A DNA stretch of 64,000 bases. Source: Malania oleifera (taxonomy: Eukaryota > Streptophyta > Magnoliopsida > Santalales > Ximeniaceae). The notes under the pieces were generated by a model. The model made no database searches. It was given only the letters and a program-made list of their open reading frames with translations, and was not told the origin of the DNA. A program made the translations under genes and the position numbers. The stretch spans positions 44,472,402 through 44,536,401 of the forward strand of contig NC_080425.1 in the NCBI RefSeq assembly GCF_029873635.1, given 5' to 3'. Positions within the stretch are counted from its first letter, which is position 1, and each line of letters begins with the position of its first letter. Positions 23,097-34,618 of the stretch are shown piece after piece.

Positions 23097-24563
23097 GCAA
23101 ACTGAGCGTGGTCAATCCTGACACGCCCCTGACATTGAGCTAGATGTGGCAGAGCTGACAGTGCCGGAAAACTCCTCCACAATTGAAAATTATGCTTTTA
23201 GAGGCAAATTTAGTAAAGTTAGTTAATTTTAAGCACTTAAGTGTCCAATTCAGGCATACGAGGTCCAAACTAAGTGGGTCAGTCCCAACACACCCGCATA
23301 TTGAGCTGGATATGCTGAAACTGACAGTGCTCAAAAACTCTTCCTCGGGAGCTTTTTGCGCACTTAGAAACAAGTTTGCAAACTTATTGGATTTTAACAC
23401 TCAGGTATCCAAATCAAGCATGCGAGGTCTAAACCTAGTGGAGTTAGTCCAAACATGTCAGTGACATTGAGTTTGACGTGCCAGAGCTGAAGGTGCCCAA
23501 AAACTCCTATCCAATTGAAAATTGTGTTCTTAGAGGCGAACCTAGTAATCTTATTTGATTTTAAACACTCAGGTATCCAATTTGGGCATACAAGGTCCAA
23601 ACTCAGTGGAGTCAGTCCCGATACATCTTCCACATTCAGGTGGGCGTACCGAAGCTTACAGCGCCCAAAAACTCAGCTTTTTGCGCACTTAGAAGTAGAG
23701 TTAGAATACAAAAAAAATTTTAGCAGTCAAGTGTCCGAGCCATGCATATGAGGTCCAAACCAAGTGGAGTCAGTCCTGACTCGTTTGCGATATTGAGCAT
23801 GACATACCAGGGATGACTGTTGCCAAAAACTTCTCCTCAATTTAAAATAATGCACTTAGAGATGAACTTAGTAAACTTCGTTGATTTAAAGCCCTCAGGT
23901 GTCCAATTAAGAAATACAAGGTCCAAACTGAGTGGGGTCAGTACTAACACATCCATCACATTGAGCTGGACGTGTTAGAGCTGACGATGCCCAAACAATC
24001 CTACACAAGAGCTTTTTGCGCACTTAGAAGAAAAGTAAGAATACAAACATACTTAACAAATTTAATAGATCTTAACACTTAGGTGTCCAACTCGGGCATA
24101 TGAGGTCCAAATTGAGTCAAGTAAGTCCCAACACATCCATCACATTGATTTGGATGTGTCATAGCTGAAGGTACCGAAAAGCTCCTCCCCAATTGAAAAT
24201 TATGCACTTAGAGGAAAACTTAGTAAAGTTAGTTGATTTTAAACACTCAATTGTCTAATCCAGGGATACGAAGTCCAAACTAAGTGGGATCAGTCTTGAC
24301 ACGTCAATCACATTGAGCTGGACATGCCAAAGCTAATAGTACCCTAAAACTCCTTCTAGGGAGTTTTAGAAGAAAATTAAGAATACAAACAAATTTTGTA
24401 AACTTAGTAAATTTAAGCACCCAACTATTCAAGTCAGGTATACGAGGTCCAAACTGAGTCGGGTTAGCACGTCTATCCCATTGATCTGGACGTGCTAGAA
24501 CTAATGGTGCTGAAAAACTCCTCTCCAATTGAAAATTATGTGCTTAGAGGTAAATGAGGGGAG
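23097..24563. repeat. Satellite array, about 169-bp monomers in a dimeric order
   Basis: The motif AGGTCCAAAC recurs at about 23261, 23425, 23593, 23751, 23919, 24103, 24271 and 24445, a spacing of 158-184 bp. Each unit also carries GTCAGTCCCGACAC-like and CATTGAGCTGGACGTG-like blocks and CAAAAACTCC. Two unit types alternate strictly. Type 1 has CAATTGAAAATTATGCACTT (near 23180, 23510, 23840, 24190, 24525). Type 2 has GAGCTTTTTGCGCACTTAGA followed by AAGAATACAAAC (near 23350, 23675, 24010, 24360). The array therefore behaves as a dimer of roughly 335 bp. It is cut at the right by an LTR fragment. Confidence 0.85.
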
Positions 24564-24857
24564 TGGTGTGATCCCAAGAAGGGGGGAGGGGAAAATTGGG
24601 ATTATAAAAACTTTTGTGGATAATTTAAATGATTCACCCATTATTATGCCAATCGAATTAAAATTGTGTGTATGTAAAGTAGTCACAGCAATTAATAAAT
24701 AAACATACACTTGCAGGAATTTAAAAGAGATAAGAACGAGAGGGAGGGAGGGAGGGAGAGAGAGAGAGAGATTAACATCGAGATTTTTAACAAGGTTTGG
24801 CAATACCCACCTTCGTCCTCGCCTTGGGCAAACCCCTAAGGATTCCACTAACCTTAC
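24564..24857 (-). mobile_element. Sirevirus LTR fragment H
   Basis: Starts TGGTGTGATCCCAAGAAGG, the minus-sense end of a Sirevirus LTR. It contains a (GGGA)n/(GA)n run (24741-24770) and a hairpin CCTTGGG/CCTAAGG (24822-24841) preceded by the usual CGTCCTCG. It is cut at 24857 by the insertion of LTR A'. The continuation is not found in the window and was probably lost with the deletion near 41136. Confidence 0.7.
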
Positions 24858-25216
24858 TGTGATTTTTGGTGTAATCCCGAGAGGGGTGGTGAATTGTGGA
24901 TTTTAAAAATTCCAGGTCAAGTGTGTCCTTTTTATACCCACAATCAGTATATCACAACTTAGGGTCCTTTTTAATCAATCACAAATTCAGTAGATGTATA
25001 AGTGTGTTATAAATTAAACAAGTATGATAGTTTTAGTATATTCTCAATCAATCACAAATTTGTAGTTAAACACATAAGCAGTAATATCAACAATTAAATG
25101 TAAACATGCAAATATCGAAATGTAAAGAGTAGAGGGAAGAATGACACAATGATTTTATGAGGTTTAGCACTCCGGCCTACGTCCTCGCCTCAAGCTAACC
25201 CGCTTGAGGATTCACT
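24858..25216 (-). mobile_element. Sirevirus LTR A', first part
   Basis: Matches the end of the element A LTR (TGTGATTTTTGGTGTAATCC) and shares its hairpin CCTCAAGC/GCTTGAGG at 25188-25209. The sequence breaks at TTCACT where gypsy element G1 begins and resumes at 34390 with the same TCACT. In the intact element A LTR these parts are contiguous. Confidence 0.85.
25212..25216. repeat. Target-site duplication of gypsy G1 (left)
   Basis: TCACT lies just before the G1 left LTR and again at 34390-34394 just after its right LTR. Confidence 0.9.
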
Positions 25217-27254
25217 TGTAGAGACTCGAACCTTCATAAACTGGGTTCATCGACGAAGGATCACATTCGTCGACGAATTCCTTAGAGCCTCGTTGACGAA
25301 ATTCAAAGCCTCGCCGATGAGAAAATGCCGAGGGGTTTTGGGGATTCTTGGGAAATCCTCGTTGATGAAATTTAGGGCCTCATCGACAAATTGTGTGGTG
25401 GATTCGTCAACGAAGACGCTGCCTCGTCGACGAAGTGAACTGGGTCAAAGGCCCTATAAATATCCTATTTGGTTGCTTAGAGGCTAAGTTTCATCCAAAA
25501 AACTCTCTCTCTCTCTCTCTAAGCTGTGAATCTCTCTCTCTCTCTTGGATTCTTCACCGTTCGTCATCCATTTCCAAAAACGGAGGGTACTGCATGGATC
25601 AGAAGAGAAAACTCTACACTTTTAGTGGATCGAATCATTGTTTTGGAGAGTTTTGGGTTTTCCCAAAAATCGAGGTAGAATTCTCATCCTAGTTTTGATT
25701 GGATATTTGGATAGCAGTAGAAAACATAGTAAGGTTATGTTCTGTGGTTTTAGGTTTTCGGGATCTCGGGTTGTCGATTTGGACCGTTTTCGTACGAAGT
25801 TTCATTTCGAGTATAAGGTAAGGGGAATTTGATTACAACAGCATATTTGGAAAACTAAACCGCTAAAAAACTAGTTTATGTTATTATGTATGTTTTAATT
25901 GCTTATTTTCTAAATTCTACCAAGTAAAAGTGTTGGTTTTATGATTTTACGATTTTTGGTAAAAACGAGGATTTCAACGTATAATCTCCAAACTTTACAA
26001 AAATTATTTATTGTGTTTATACTATAGTAGGATAGGCTTGAATCCTTTGTTTATTCATATAAATGAGATTTACTTGATTTCTATCATTTAGTGGGTTTTT
26101 TTTATTTATTAAAATTGTGTGATATATTTTGAAATGGAAATGAATGAATTTTCTATACTATTGATATTGAATATGAGAACGAAGTTCCAAATTTGTTGTA
26201 TTGAGAATGTGATAAAAGGAGGTCGGTGATACATCGAGCTGAATCAGTAAACAAAGAGGGGTAAATTGAGTGGAAAGACGCCGGTTTGAACCCAATGCTA
26301 TTATTTGAATTTGTGAAAAATACTAGAATTGTGCAGGTTATCATATTTGTATAAATTGAATTTATGATACACGGAACCACAACTTGAGAGTCCCGGGAGG
26401 GTTGAAAAATACTTTCATTCCTGGGTTGAAATAAACCATTGTTATATGATACGGTGCGATATCGTAGCTAGAGGTACACGTGCAACCACACATACTAAAA
26501 GATGTGGGTACCAAGATGGTCGGCTAGCAGGGTGAAACCATTGGCTGATATTGGGCCAATGGAAGCAGTTGGATCGTAAGTAGGTACTCGGCAGTGTCTT
26601 CAGGAATAGGGCATTGGACAAGTATCAGTGCACAACCCGGGCCATGGGGTAAAACTGGTTATAGGGATATTTTGCTGTTGGTTATCTGATAAATCATTAA
26701 ATAGTCAAAAGACGGATGTGGGAATTTTGTAATACGAATAATGATATACTTGATGCATTACTGTATTGAAAATATTTGATTTATATTTTAGATGTTGAAA
26801 TAAAATATGCATATACGCAGTCATACACTGTTGTAACTCCTTTTTCCTTACTGAGAGGTGTCTCACCCTATCATACAACCTTTGTTTTTAGGTCCATCAG
26901 TGCGTTAGTCCTAATAGCTAAAAGGACTGGGAGATTGTTTTTGAACAGCTTACGTAAGCATTTGAATCTCGTAGTAAAACTTAGATGAAGTTCCTTTTTG
27001 GAGGATTGTAATAATGAGAATTATTATAAGTATGAATTTATGTAAATTATGGATGTATTAGTAAACTTTGGTATAAGTCTAGTAGAAATCCCAATGGATG
27101 TTTATGTTTTTCGGTGACATTTACATCATTATTATGTATGTTTTACACCTGTATGTCCTTATTTAGGGCGGGTTGTTTCCATATCTTGAATAGGTATAGG
27201 TATTATGTATGAATGAGTGGCACCTGGGTCCGTATAAAGGGCCAGGTCGTTACA
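25217..27254 (+). repeat. G1 5' LTR
   Basis: A 2038-bp LTR. Positions 25245-25435 carry about ten CG-rich palindromic motifs (for example ATTCGTCGACGAAT at 25265-25278). The TATA box CTATAAATA follows at 25454-25462, then (CT)n at about 25503-25546 within the presumed leader. The middle and distal parts are AT-rich without genes; open frames there are short and unconvincing. Confidence 0.93.
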
Positions 27255-27256
27255 GT

Positions 27257-27270
27257 TGGTATCAAAGCCC
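27257..27270 (+). promoter_or_regulatory. G1 primer-binding site (tRNA-iMet)
   Basis: TGGTATCAAAGCCC begins two bases after the 5' LTR. It differs by one base from the perfect site TGGTATCAGAGCC seen in G2. Confidence 0.85.
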
Positions 27271-27661
27271 CGTTGCCAATTGGAAGTATGAATTGTTTCA
27301 TGCTTCCTGGTTAGGGATATGTGCTAAACTAAGAAGTTGTTAGTTGTGATAGTCTAGAATATACCAAGTATAGGACAAGGATAAGAACTTGGATTTTGTT
27401 TTGTATATCTGGAGATGAAAATTCATTGATAGACTTCTGTGTTTTTCTGGATCAGTCGGAAGGTTCAGAAAATCATGACAATCCATTGACGATTTTGTTT
27501 CCTAGTAGAAGGGTGAAATTCGAGTTAGAATGAGGATGTCAAATTTATGGAGTATGTCACTGTTAAGAATGTGAACTTGGAGAGTTAACCTTATATTGTG
27601 ATAGCAGTAGTTGATGGGTAGGTTATTACTTGTCTAATGGGTTCTCATAAATGTTTTCAGG

Positions 27662-28651
27662 ATGGAATCTAGGGATATCACTGCCAATGTGGGTGGCAGC
27701 AGTAGTGAGGGTGCCGGCCTTGAGGCTGGTAACGACTCTACTAGCGTGTTACGTGACTTCGTACAGCAACTTATGGTTAAGGTAGTGCGTTCAAACAAGG
27801 GACAGGATCATCCTATGACTGAGTTGGGTTGCTCCATTGAGTAGTTCACCATATTGAAGCCCTCTACTTTTGTGGGCAGTACAGATCTAGTTTGTGCTGA
27901 GAATTGGATCCAGGAGATCAAGAAGATCTTAAGTGTGTTAAATTGCACTGAAAAGCAGAAGGTCACCTTTGCCACGTTCAAGTTGGCATGGGAGGCTGAG
28001 AGATGGTGGGGGTCTGTTAAGCAGATGGAAGAGCACCAACCGATACTGATAGCATTGATGTGGGCCCGATTCAAAGAACTCTTCTTTGAACTTTATTTTT
28101 TGGCCACAGTTAGAAAAGCAAAAATGGAGGAATTTATGAATCTAACGCAGGGATCATTGACAGTGCAACAGTACGCTGCCAAATTTCAAGAGTTGTCTCG
28201 ATTTTCTCCATTCGTGATTCTTGATGAAGCGAAGAAGGCTTGGAAGTTTCAAAGGGGTCTGAGGAGTGAGATCCGTAAGCAGACGGTGATCTTGCAGTTG
28301 CAAGATTTTTCTACGTTAGTTGATAATGCCACGGTAGCAGAGGAGTGTTTATTAGAGGATGTAGAGGTTTAGGTTACGAAGAAGAGGCCAATGCCTCCTA
28401 ATTTTTCGTCTGGGGCAGGACAGGGTAAGTGGATGAAGAACAGTGGTGGCACGTCCCAAAATGCCGTAAGTGTTCCACGTTGTTCTTTGTGTGGTAAGAA
28501 ACACCAGGGGCAGTGTTGGTTGTCTACAAGAGCCTATATGCGGTGTGGTAGACAAGGACATCATATGAGAGACTGTCTGAGGCAGAGAAATGATGGAGTC
28601 TCGCAGCAGCAATACAGAGGGAATGCTCCGACACAGCGTGGCGGTCAGTAG
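27662..28651 (+). pseudogene. gag: G1 gag (broken)
   Basis: Starts at ATG 27662 (MESRDITANVGGSSS). A TAG at 27842 sits where relatives have Gln. The retrotrans_gag domain covers about 27854-28372 with WEAERWWGSVK and QQYAAKFQELSRFSPF, close to Tekay/Del gag. A second TAG follows VEDVEV-like text. Near the end are CSLCGKKHQGQC and RCGRQGHHMRDC, remnants of a zinc knuckle in which the first Cys is Met here. The protein would form the RNA-packaging particle. With two nonsense codons this copy is inactive. Confidence 0.88.
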
Positions 28652-28681
28652 GGGGGTACTGCCCAGGCTAGGGTATATTCC

Positions 28682-31600
28682 TTGACTCCTAGTGACGCTG
28701 AGAACGCTGGTGACGTAAACACAGGTATCATTTACATGCTTCCTCACAAAGCTGTAGTATTATTTGATTCCAAGGCAACACATTCTTTTATTTCCACAGA
28801 CTTTGTTAAATTGTGTGGATTAGAAGTACAACTGTTAGGGGATGAACTAGTGGTGGCTACACCGTCTGGGTCTATGGTCGGGTGTAGTAAGGTAGTTTGG
28901 GACTTTCCAATTGAAATATAGGGGAGGATACTACCAGTTAATTTTGTGGTTTACGACATGTATGACTTTGATATCATCTTTGGGATGGGCTGGTTGTTTT
29001 CCAGTTATACCAGTATTGATTGCCGCAAGAGGGAGGTGTTGTTTAGATCGCCAGGAAAGTAGGAATTTCAGTTCCTTGGATCATGTGTGCATTCTACACC
29101 ACGTATCCTTTCTTTTATGCAAGCTAGGAGGCTACTTCATAGGGGGTGCCAAGGATATTTGGCAATGCTGAAAGACACACCAGTAGGAGAACGGGAATTG
29201 GAAATGATTCCTATGGTACGCGAATTCCCTAAAGTGTTTTTAGAGGACTTACCAGGATTACCTCTGGACCGTGAGTTGGAATTTTCCATAGAATTAACTT
29301 CAGATTTGGCGCTGATATCGAAAGCTCCGTATCGTATGGCTCCAGTTGAGTTAAGGGAGTTAAAGGAACAGCTTCAAGAGTTGCTTGACAAGGGATACAT
29401 TTGACCTAGTGTTTCTCCTTAGGGAGCACCAGTGTTATTTGTGAAAAAGAAAGATGGGTCGATGAGAATGTGCATCGACTATCAAGAACTGAATAAGGTA
29501 ACAATAAAGAATAAGTATCTGCTACCCAGGATCGATGATTTGTTTGATCAACTTCAGGGCATGCAGGTCTTCTCTAAAATTGACCTACTCTCTGGATATC
29601 ACCAGCTGAAGGTGAAAGCGGAGGATAATTCGAAAACTGCATTTCGAACCCAGTACGACCATTTTGAATTTATGGTTATGCCTTTTGGTTTGACTAATGC
29701 ACCTACAACATTTATGGATTTGATGAATGGGGTCTTCCACGAATATCTAGACTGGTTCGTTGTGGTATTTATTGATGATATCCTAGTGTATTCTAGGAGT
29801 GCTGCAGAATATGAAGTTTATTTAAGGCTAGTATTGCAAATGCTTAGAGATAAGAAGTCATATGCTAAGCTAAAGAAGTGAGAGTTTTGGCTGGAATAAA
29901 TTGCATTTCTGGGGCACATAGTGTCTAAAGAAGGTGTATCAGTAGACTAGAGTAAGATAGAAGCAGTAGTGGACTGGGTGAGACCAAAGAATGTGTACGA
30001 GGTCAGAAGTTTTCTAGGTCTTGCAGGTTACTACCATCGGTTTGTTGAAGGGTTCTCTAGTTTGGCAGGTCCTTTGAAGAAACTCACGCAAAAGAGTAAG
30101 AGATATGATTGGACGGATAAGTGTGAGCTGAGTTTCCAAGAGCTGAAACGGCGACTGGTCACTGCTCTAGTTCTGACTCTTCCATCTAGTGATGGTAATT
30201 TTATTATATACAGTGATGCTTTGAAAAAGGTTCTTGGCTATGTTCTAATGCAGCAGGGCAAAGTAGTATGCATCTCATCAACTCAAAGAATATGAGAAGA
30301 ACTACCCGACGCATGATTTAGAATTAGCAGCGGTAGTGTTTGCACTGAAAATTTGGAGGCACTACTTATACCGTGAAAGATGTGAGATTTTTACTGACCA
30401 TAAAAGTCTTAAATACTTTTTCACTCAGAAGGAACTTAATATGAGACAGCATAGGTGGCTTGAATTGATTAAAGACTATGAATGTGTTATTAGCTATCAC
30501 CCAAGAAAAGCTAATATGGTAGCTGATGCTCCGAGTCGGAAGTCAGTTGACGCGACAGTCTCATTAGTGAAGGTTTAGCATCATATGTGCATGGACCTAG
30601 AGAGATTGAGTTTGGAGGTAGTGGAAGGAAACCATCAGGTTGTCCTTGCTAGCTTGGTGGTACAACCGACTTTGCAGGAGAGGATCTTTGTGGAATAAAA
30701 GGAGGATCCTGAGTTGGTTGATATTATGGAAGGAATCTAGAAGGGGCTAAAGCCGAATTTTAGTATCTCTAGCGATGGGATATTGAGATTTCACTGTAGG
30801 GTTTGTGTACCGAATGATGCCGGGATTAGACGGGTCATTCTAGAGGAGGCACATCGTTCACTTTATACTGTACATCCTGGTAGTACGAAAATGTACCAGG
30901 ATTTGAGGGAATCTTTCTAGTGGTCTAACATGAAAAGAGAGATCGCTCGATCTGTAGAACAATGCCCGACATGTCAGCAGGTTAAAGCAGAACTTTAGAA
31001 GCTGGCAGGACCACTTCAACCACTCGATGTCCCCGAGTGGAAGTGGGAACATGTCTCGATGGATTTTGTGACAAGTTTACCAGCGGCGATGCATGGGCAG
31101 AATGCCATATGGGTTATAGTAGATCGGTTAACGAAGAGTGCATACTTCATTTCAATCAGAGTCAGCTACTCTCTGAATAGGCTGGCAGAATTTTATGTGC
31201 AGGAGGTGGTACGACTCCATGGTGTTCCTATATGTTGTTTCAGATCGAGATCCACGTTTTACATCTCATTTATGGAAAAGTTTACAGGATGCCTTGGGAT
31301 CACGATTGACGTTCAGTATGTCTTTTCACCCGCAGATGGATGGACAGTCGGAGAGAACTATTCAGAGGTTAGAGGATATGTTGCGGGCTTGTATACTAGA
31401 TTTTGTTAATAGTTGGATACGATATCTATCGCTTTTTGAATTTGCATATAACAACAGTTACCAGGCGAGCATAGAGATGGCACCTTGTGAGGCTTTGTAC
31501 GGTCGTCAGTGTCGATCTCTGTTGTATTGGGATTAGGTAGGTGAGCGGTAGATACTAATTCCGGAAATGATTTAGCAGACCTCTGCAAAAGTCGCAATGA

Positions 31601-32085
31601 TCAGGGAAAGGATTAAAGCAGCTCAAAGTCGACAGAAGAGTTATGCTGATACTTGTTGGCAAGAGTTGGAATTTGTAGTAGGAGACATGGTATTCTTGAG
31701 AATCGCTCTGATGAAAGGGGTGATGAGATTCGGGAAGAAGGGGAAGCTAAGTCCTCGGTTTATTGGGCCTTTTGAAATCCTTGAAAGGATAGGTTCGGTT
31801 GCTTATCGAGTGGCTTTACCTCCAGCATTATCCAGAGTCTATGATGTATTTCACGTGTCTGTACTGAGGAAGTACGAACTAGATCCATCGCACAAACCTC
31901 TAGAGATCAGTGATACCTTATCATATGAGGAAGTACCAGTTCAGATATTAGATCGGAAAGTACAGCAGTTACGGACTAAGGAAATACCTCTTGTGAAGGT
32001 ATTATGGCGTAACCATACAGTAGAGAAGCTTAATGGGAATTAGAATCTGAGATATGCCAGAAGCACCCACAGTTATTTGATAGTA
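28682..32085 (+). pseudogene. pol: G1 pol: protease, RT, RNase H, integrase, chromodomain-like tail (broken)
   Basis: Protease (about 28755) reads VLFDSKATHSFIS. The catalytic Asp remains but the usual Gly of Asp-Ser-Gly is Lys. RT (29200-29880) has [26 protein letters not shown] and [11 protein letters not shown]. RNase H (30150-30590) has [11 protein letters not shown] and [17 protein letters not shown]. Integrase has the zinc region (CPTCQQVK, near 30965) and a core with SMDFVTSLP, SDRDPRF and GQSERTIQ, so DDE is kept. The tail has LSPRFIGPFEILERIG and VQILDRKVQQLR, a chromodomain-like end cut by an early stop near 32041. Frameshifts near 30290 and 31235 and about ten stops break the frame. 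Confidence 0.92.
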
Positions 32086-32321
32086 CATGAATATGTATTA
32101 GATGGTATAGATCAAATGGTAAAGTCTTTGGGAGAATTTTGTCTATGTATGTAATTTTCTGATGTATCTTTTGGGTAACCACAGTATTCCTCCGCCATAT
32201 ATGAGGGTATGAAATGAATTTAGGCCAAAGTCACTTTGTAGGTGACGGTCGACTCTTTTATAAGCAAAATTATAAGAAAAGGGGTATGTTGCAATTGGTA
32301 GTAAATTTTGAGGACGAAATT

Positions 32322-32339
32322 CTTATAAGGATGGGAGAT
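32322..32339 (+). promoter_or_regulatory. G1 polypurine tract
   Basis: GAGGACGAAATTC followed by TTATAAGGATGGGAGAT ends at the 3' LTR start. The GAGGACGAAATT block before the tract is common in Tekay/Del elements. Confidence 0.8.
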
Positions 32340-32623
32340 TGTAGAGACCTGAACCTTTATAAACTGGGTTCATCGACGAAGGATCACATTCGTTGACGAA
32401 TTCCTTTAGAGCGTCATCGATGAAATTCAGAACCTCGTCGACGAGAAAATGCCGAGGGGTTTTGGGGATTCTCAGGAAATCCTTATTGACGAAATTCAAG
32501 GCCTCATCGATGAATTGTGTGGTGGATTCATCGACAAAGACGCCGCCTCGTCGATGAAGTGGACCAGGTCAAAGGCCCTATAAATATCCTATTTGGTTGC
32601 TTAGAGGCTAAGTTTCATCCAAA

Positions 32624-32667
<44 letters not shown>

Positions 32668-34389
32668 AGCTGCGAATCTCTCTCTCTCTCTAGGATTCTT
32701 CGCCGTTCGTCATCCGTTTCCAAAAACGGAGGGTACTGTGTGGATCAGAAGAGAAAACTATACTTTTAGTGAATCGGATCGTCGTTTCGGAGAGTTTCGA
32801 GTTTTCCCAAAAATCAAGGTAGGAATCTGATCCTAGTTTTGATTAGATATTTGGATAGCAGTAGAAAGTATAGTAAGGTTATGTTTTGTGGTTTTAGGTT
32901 TTCAGGATCTCAGGTTGTCGATTTGGTCCGTTTTCGTATGAAGTTTCATTTCAAGTATAAGGTAAGGGGAATTTGATTACAAAAACATATTTGGAAAACT
33001 AAACCGCTAAAAAACTAGTTTATGTTATTATGTATGTTTTAACTGCTTATTCGCTAAATTCTACCGAGTAGATATGCCAGTTTAATGATTCTACGATTTT
33101 TGGTAAAAACGAGGATTTCGACGTATAATCTCCAAACTTTAAAAAAATTATTTATTGTGTTTATACTATAGTAGGAGAGGCTCGAATCCTTTGTTTATTC
33201 ATATAAATGAGATTTACTTGATTTCTATCATTTAGCAGGTTTTTTTTAGATTAAAATTGTGTGATATATGTTGAAATGGAAATGAATGGATTTTCTATAC
33301 TATTGATATAGAATATGGGAACGAAGTTCCAAATTTGTTATACTGAGAATATGATAAATGGAGGTTGATGATACATCCAGCTGAATCAGTAAACAAAGAG
33401 GGGTAAATTGAGTGAAAAGATGCCGGTTTGAACCCAATGTTATTATTTGAATTTGTGAAAAATACTTGAATTGCGCAGGTTATCATATTTGTATAAATTG
33501 AATTTATGATACACGAAGCCACAGCTTGAGAGTCCCGGGAGGGTTGAAAAATACTTTCTTTGCAGGGTTGAAATAAACCACTATTATAGATACAGAGCGA
33601 TATCGTAGCTAGATGTACACGTGCAACCACACATATTAAACGATGTGGGTACCAAGATGGTTGGCTAGTAAGGTGAAACCGTTGGCTGATATTGGGCCAA
33701 TGGAGGCAGTCTGATCATAAGTAGGTACTCGATAGTGTCTGCACGAACAGGGCATTGGACGAGTATTAGTGCACAACCCGGGCCACGGGGTAAAACTAGT
33801 TATAGGGGTATTTTATTGTTGGTCATCTGATAATCATTAAATAGTCAAAAGACAGATGTGGGAATTTTGTAATACGAATAATGATATACTTGATGCATTA
33901 TTGTATTGAAAATATTTATATTTCAGATGTTGAAATAAAGTATGCATGTATGCAGTCACACACTGTTGTAACTTCTTCTTCCTTAGTGAGAGGTGTCTCA
34001 CCCTATCATACAACCTTTGTTTTTAGGTCCATCAATGCGTCAGTCCTAATAGCTAAAAGGATTGGGAGATTGTTTTTGAACAACTTACGTAAGCATCTGA
34101 ATCTCGTAGTAAAACTTAGATGAAGTTCCTTTTTGGAGGATTGTAATAATGAGAATTATTCTAAGTCCGAACTTATGTAAATTATGGATGTATTAGTAAA
34201 CTCTGGTATAAATCTAGTAGTAATCCCAATGGATGTTTATGTTTTTCCGTGACATTTACATCATTATTATGTATGTTTTGCACCCGTAGGTCCCTATTTA
34301 GGGTGGGTTGTTTCCATATCTTGAACAAGTATAGGTATTATGTATGAATGAGTGACACCTGGGTCCGTGTAAAGGGTCGGGTCATTACA
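32340..34389 (+). repeat. G1 3' LTR
   Basis: A 2050-bp repeat of 25217-27254 with the same palindromic block (32368-32565), the TATA box near 32578-32587 and a longer (CT)n run (about 32627-32668). Scattered substitutions between the copies, many of them C/T or G/A, show that time has passed since insertion. Confidence 0.93.
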
Positions 34390-34618
34390 TCACTACTTTG
34401 CTCACTTAACTGGGCAGAGCAACACTGTTTACAAGCTTTCCTTACAAGGCAGAGTCTTCCTAACTCACTTACCGAGTGGAGCGAAACTATTACACCTTAC
34501 AGGATGGTGCCCTCGTAGCTTACTTAACTGGGCGGAGCCAAACCAGTAAACCTTACAAGACGGTGTCTTCCTCTTCTGGCGATACCTCATGCCAGGAATA
34601 CAAAGATATGAAAGTTTT
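34390..34618 (-). mobile_element. Sirevirus LTR A', second part
   Basis: Resumes with the TCACT duplication and continues the element A-like sequence (CTCACTTAACTGGGCAGAGC, then GCCAGGAATACAAAGATAT). The tandem units built on ACTTAACYGGGCGGAGCC are visible. It ends at 34618, where LTR B begins. The rest of this LTR is missing from the window. Confidence 0.8.

Larger units (their letters stand above)
25217..34389 (+). mobile_element. Complete Ty3/gypsy Tekay/Del-type chromovirus G1 (decayed)
   Basis: A 9173-bp element with LTRs of 2038 and 2050 bp starting TGTAGAGAC and ending GTTACA or ATTACA. It has a tRNA-iMet primer site, gag, pol in gypsy order (protease, RT, RNase H, integrase, chromodomain-like tail), a polypurine tract and the 5-bp duplication TCACT. 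It is inserted in Sirevirus LTR A', a few bases beyond that LTR's hairpin. Integrase after RNase H and the C-terminal VQILDRKVQ block place it in the Tekay/Del chromovirus group. Confidence 0.95.

Noticed and set aside
24123-24563. Possible open frames of the satellite (74 and 115 codons)
   Set aside because: They follow the satellite periodicity and cross into LTR H; no evidence of translation.
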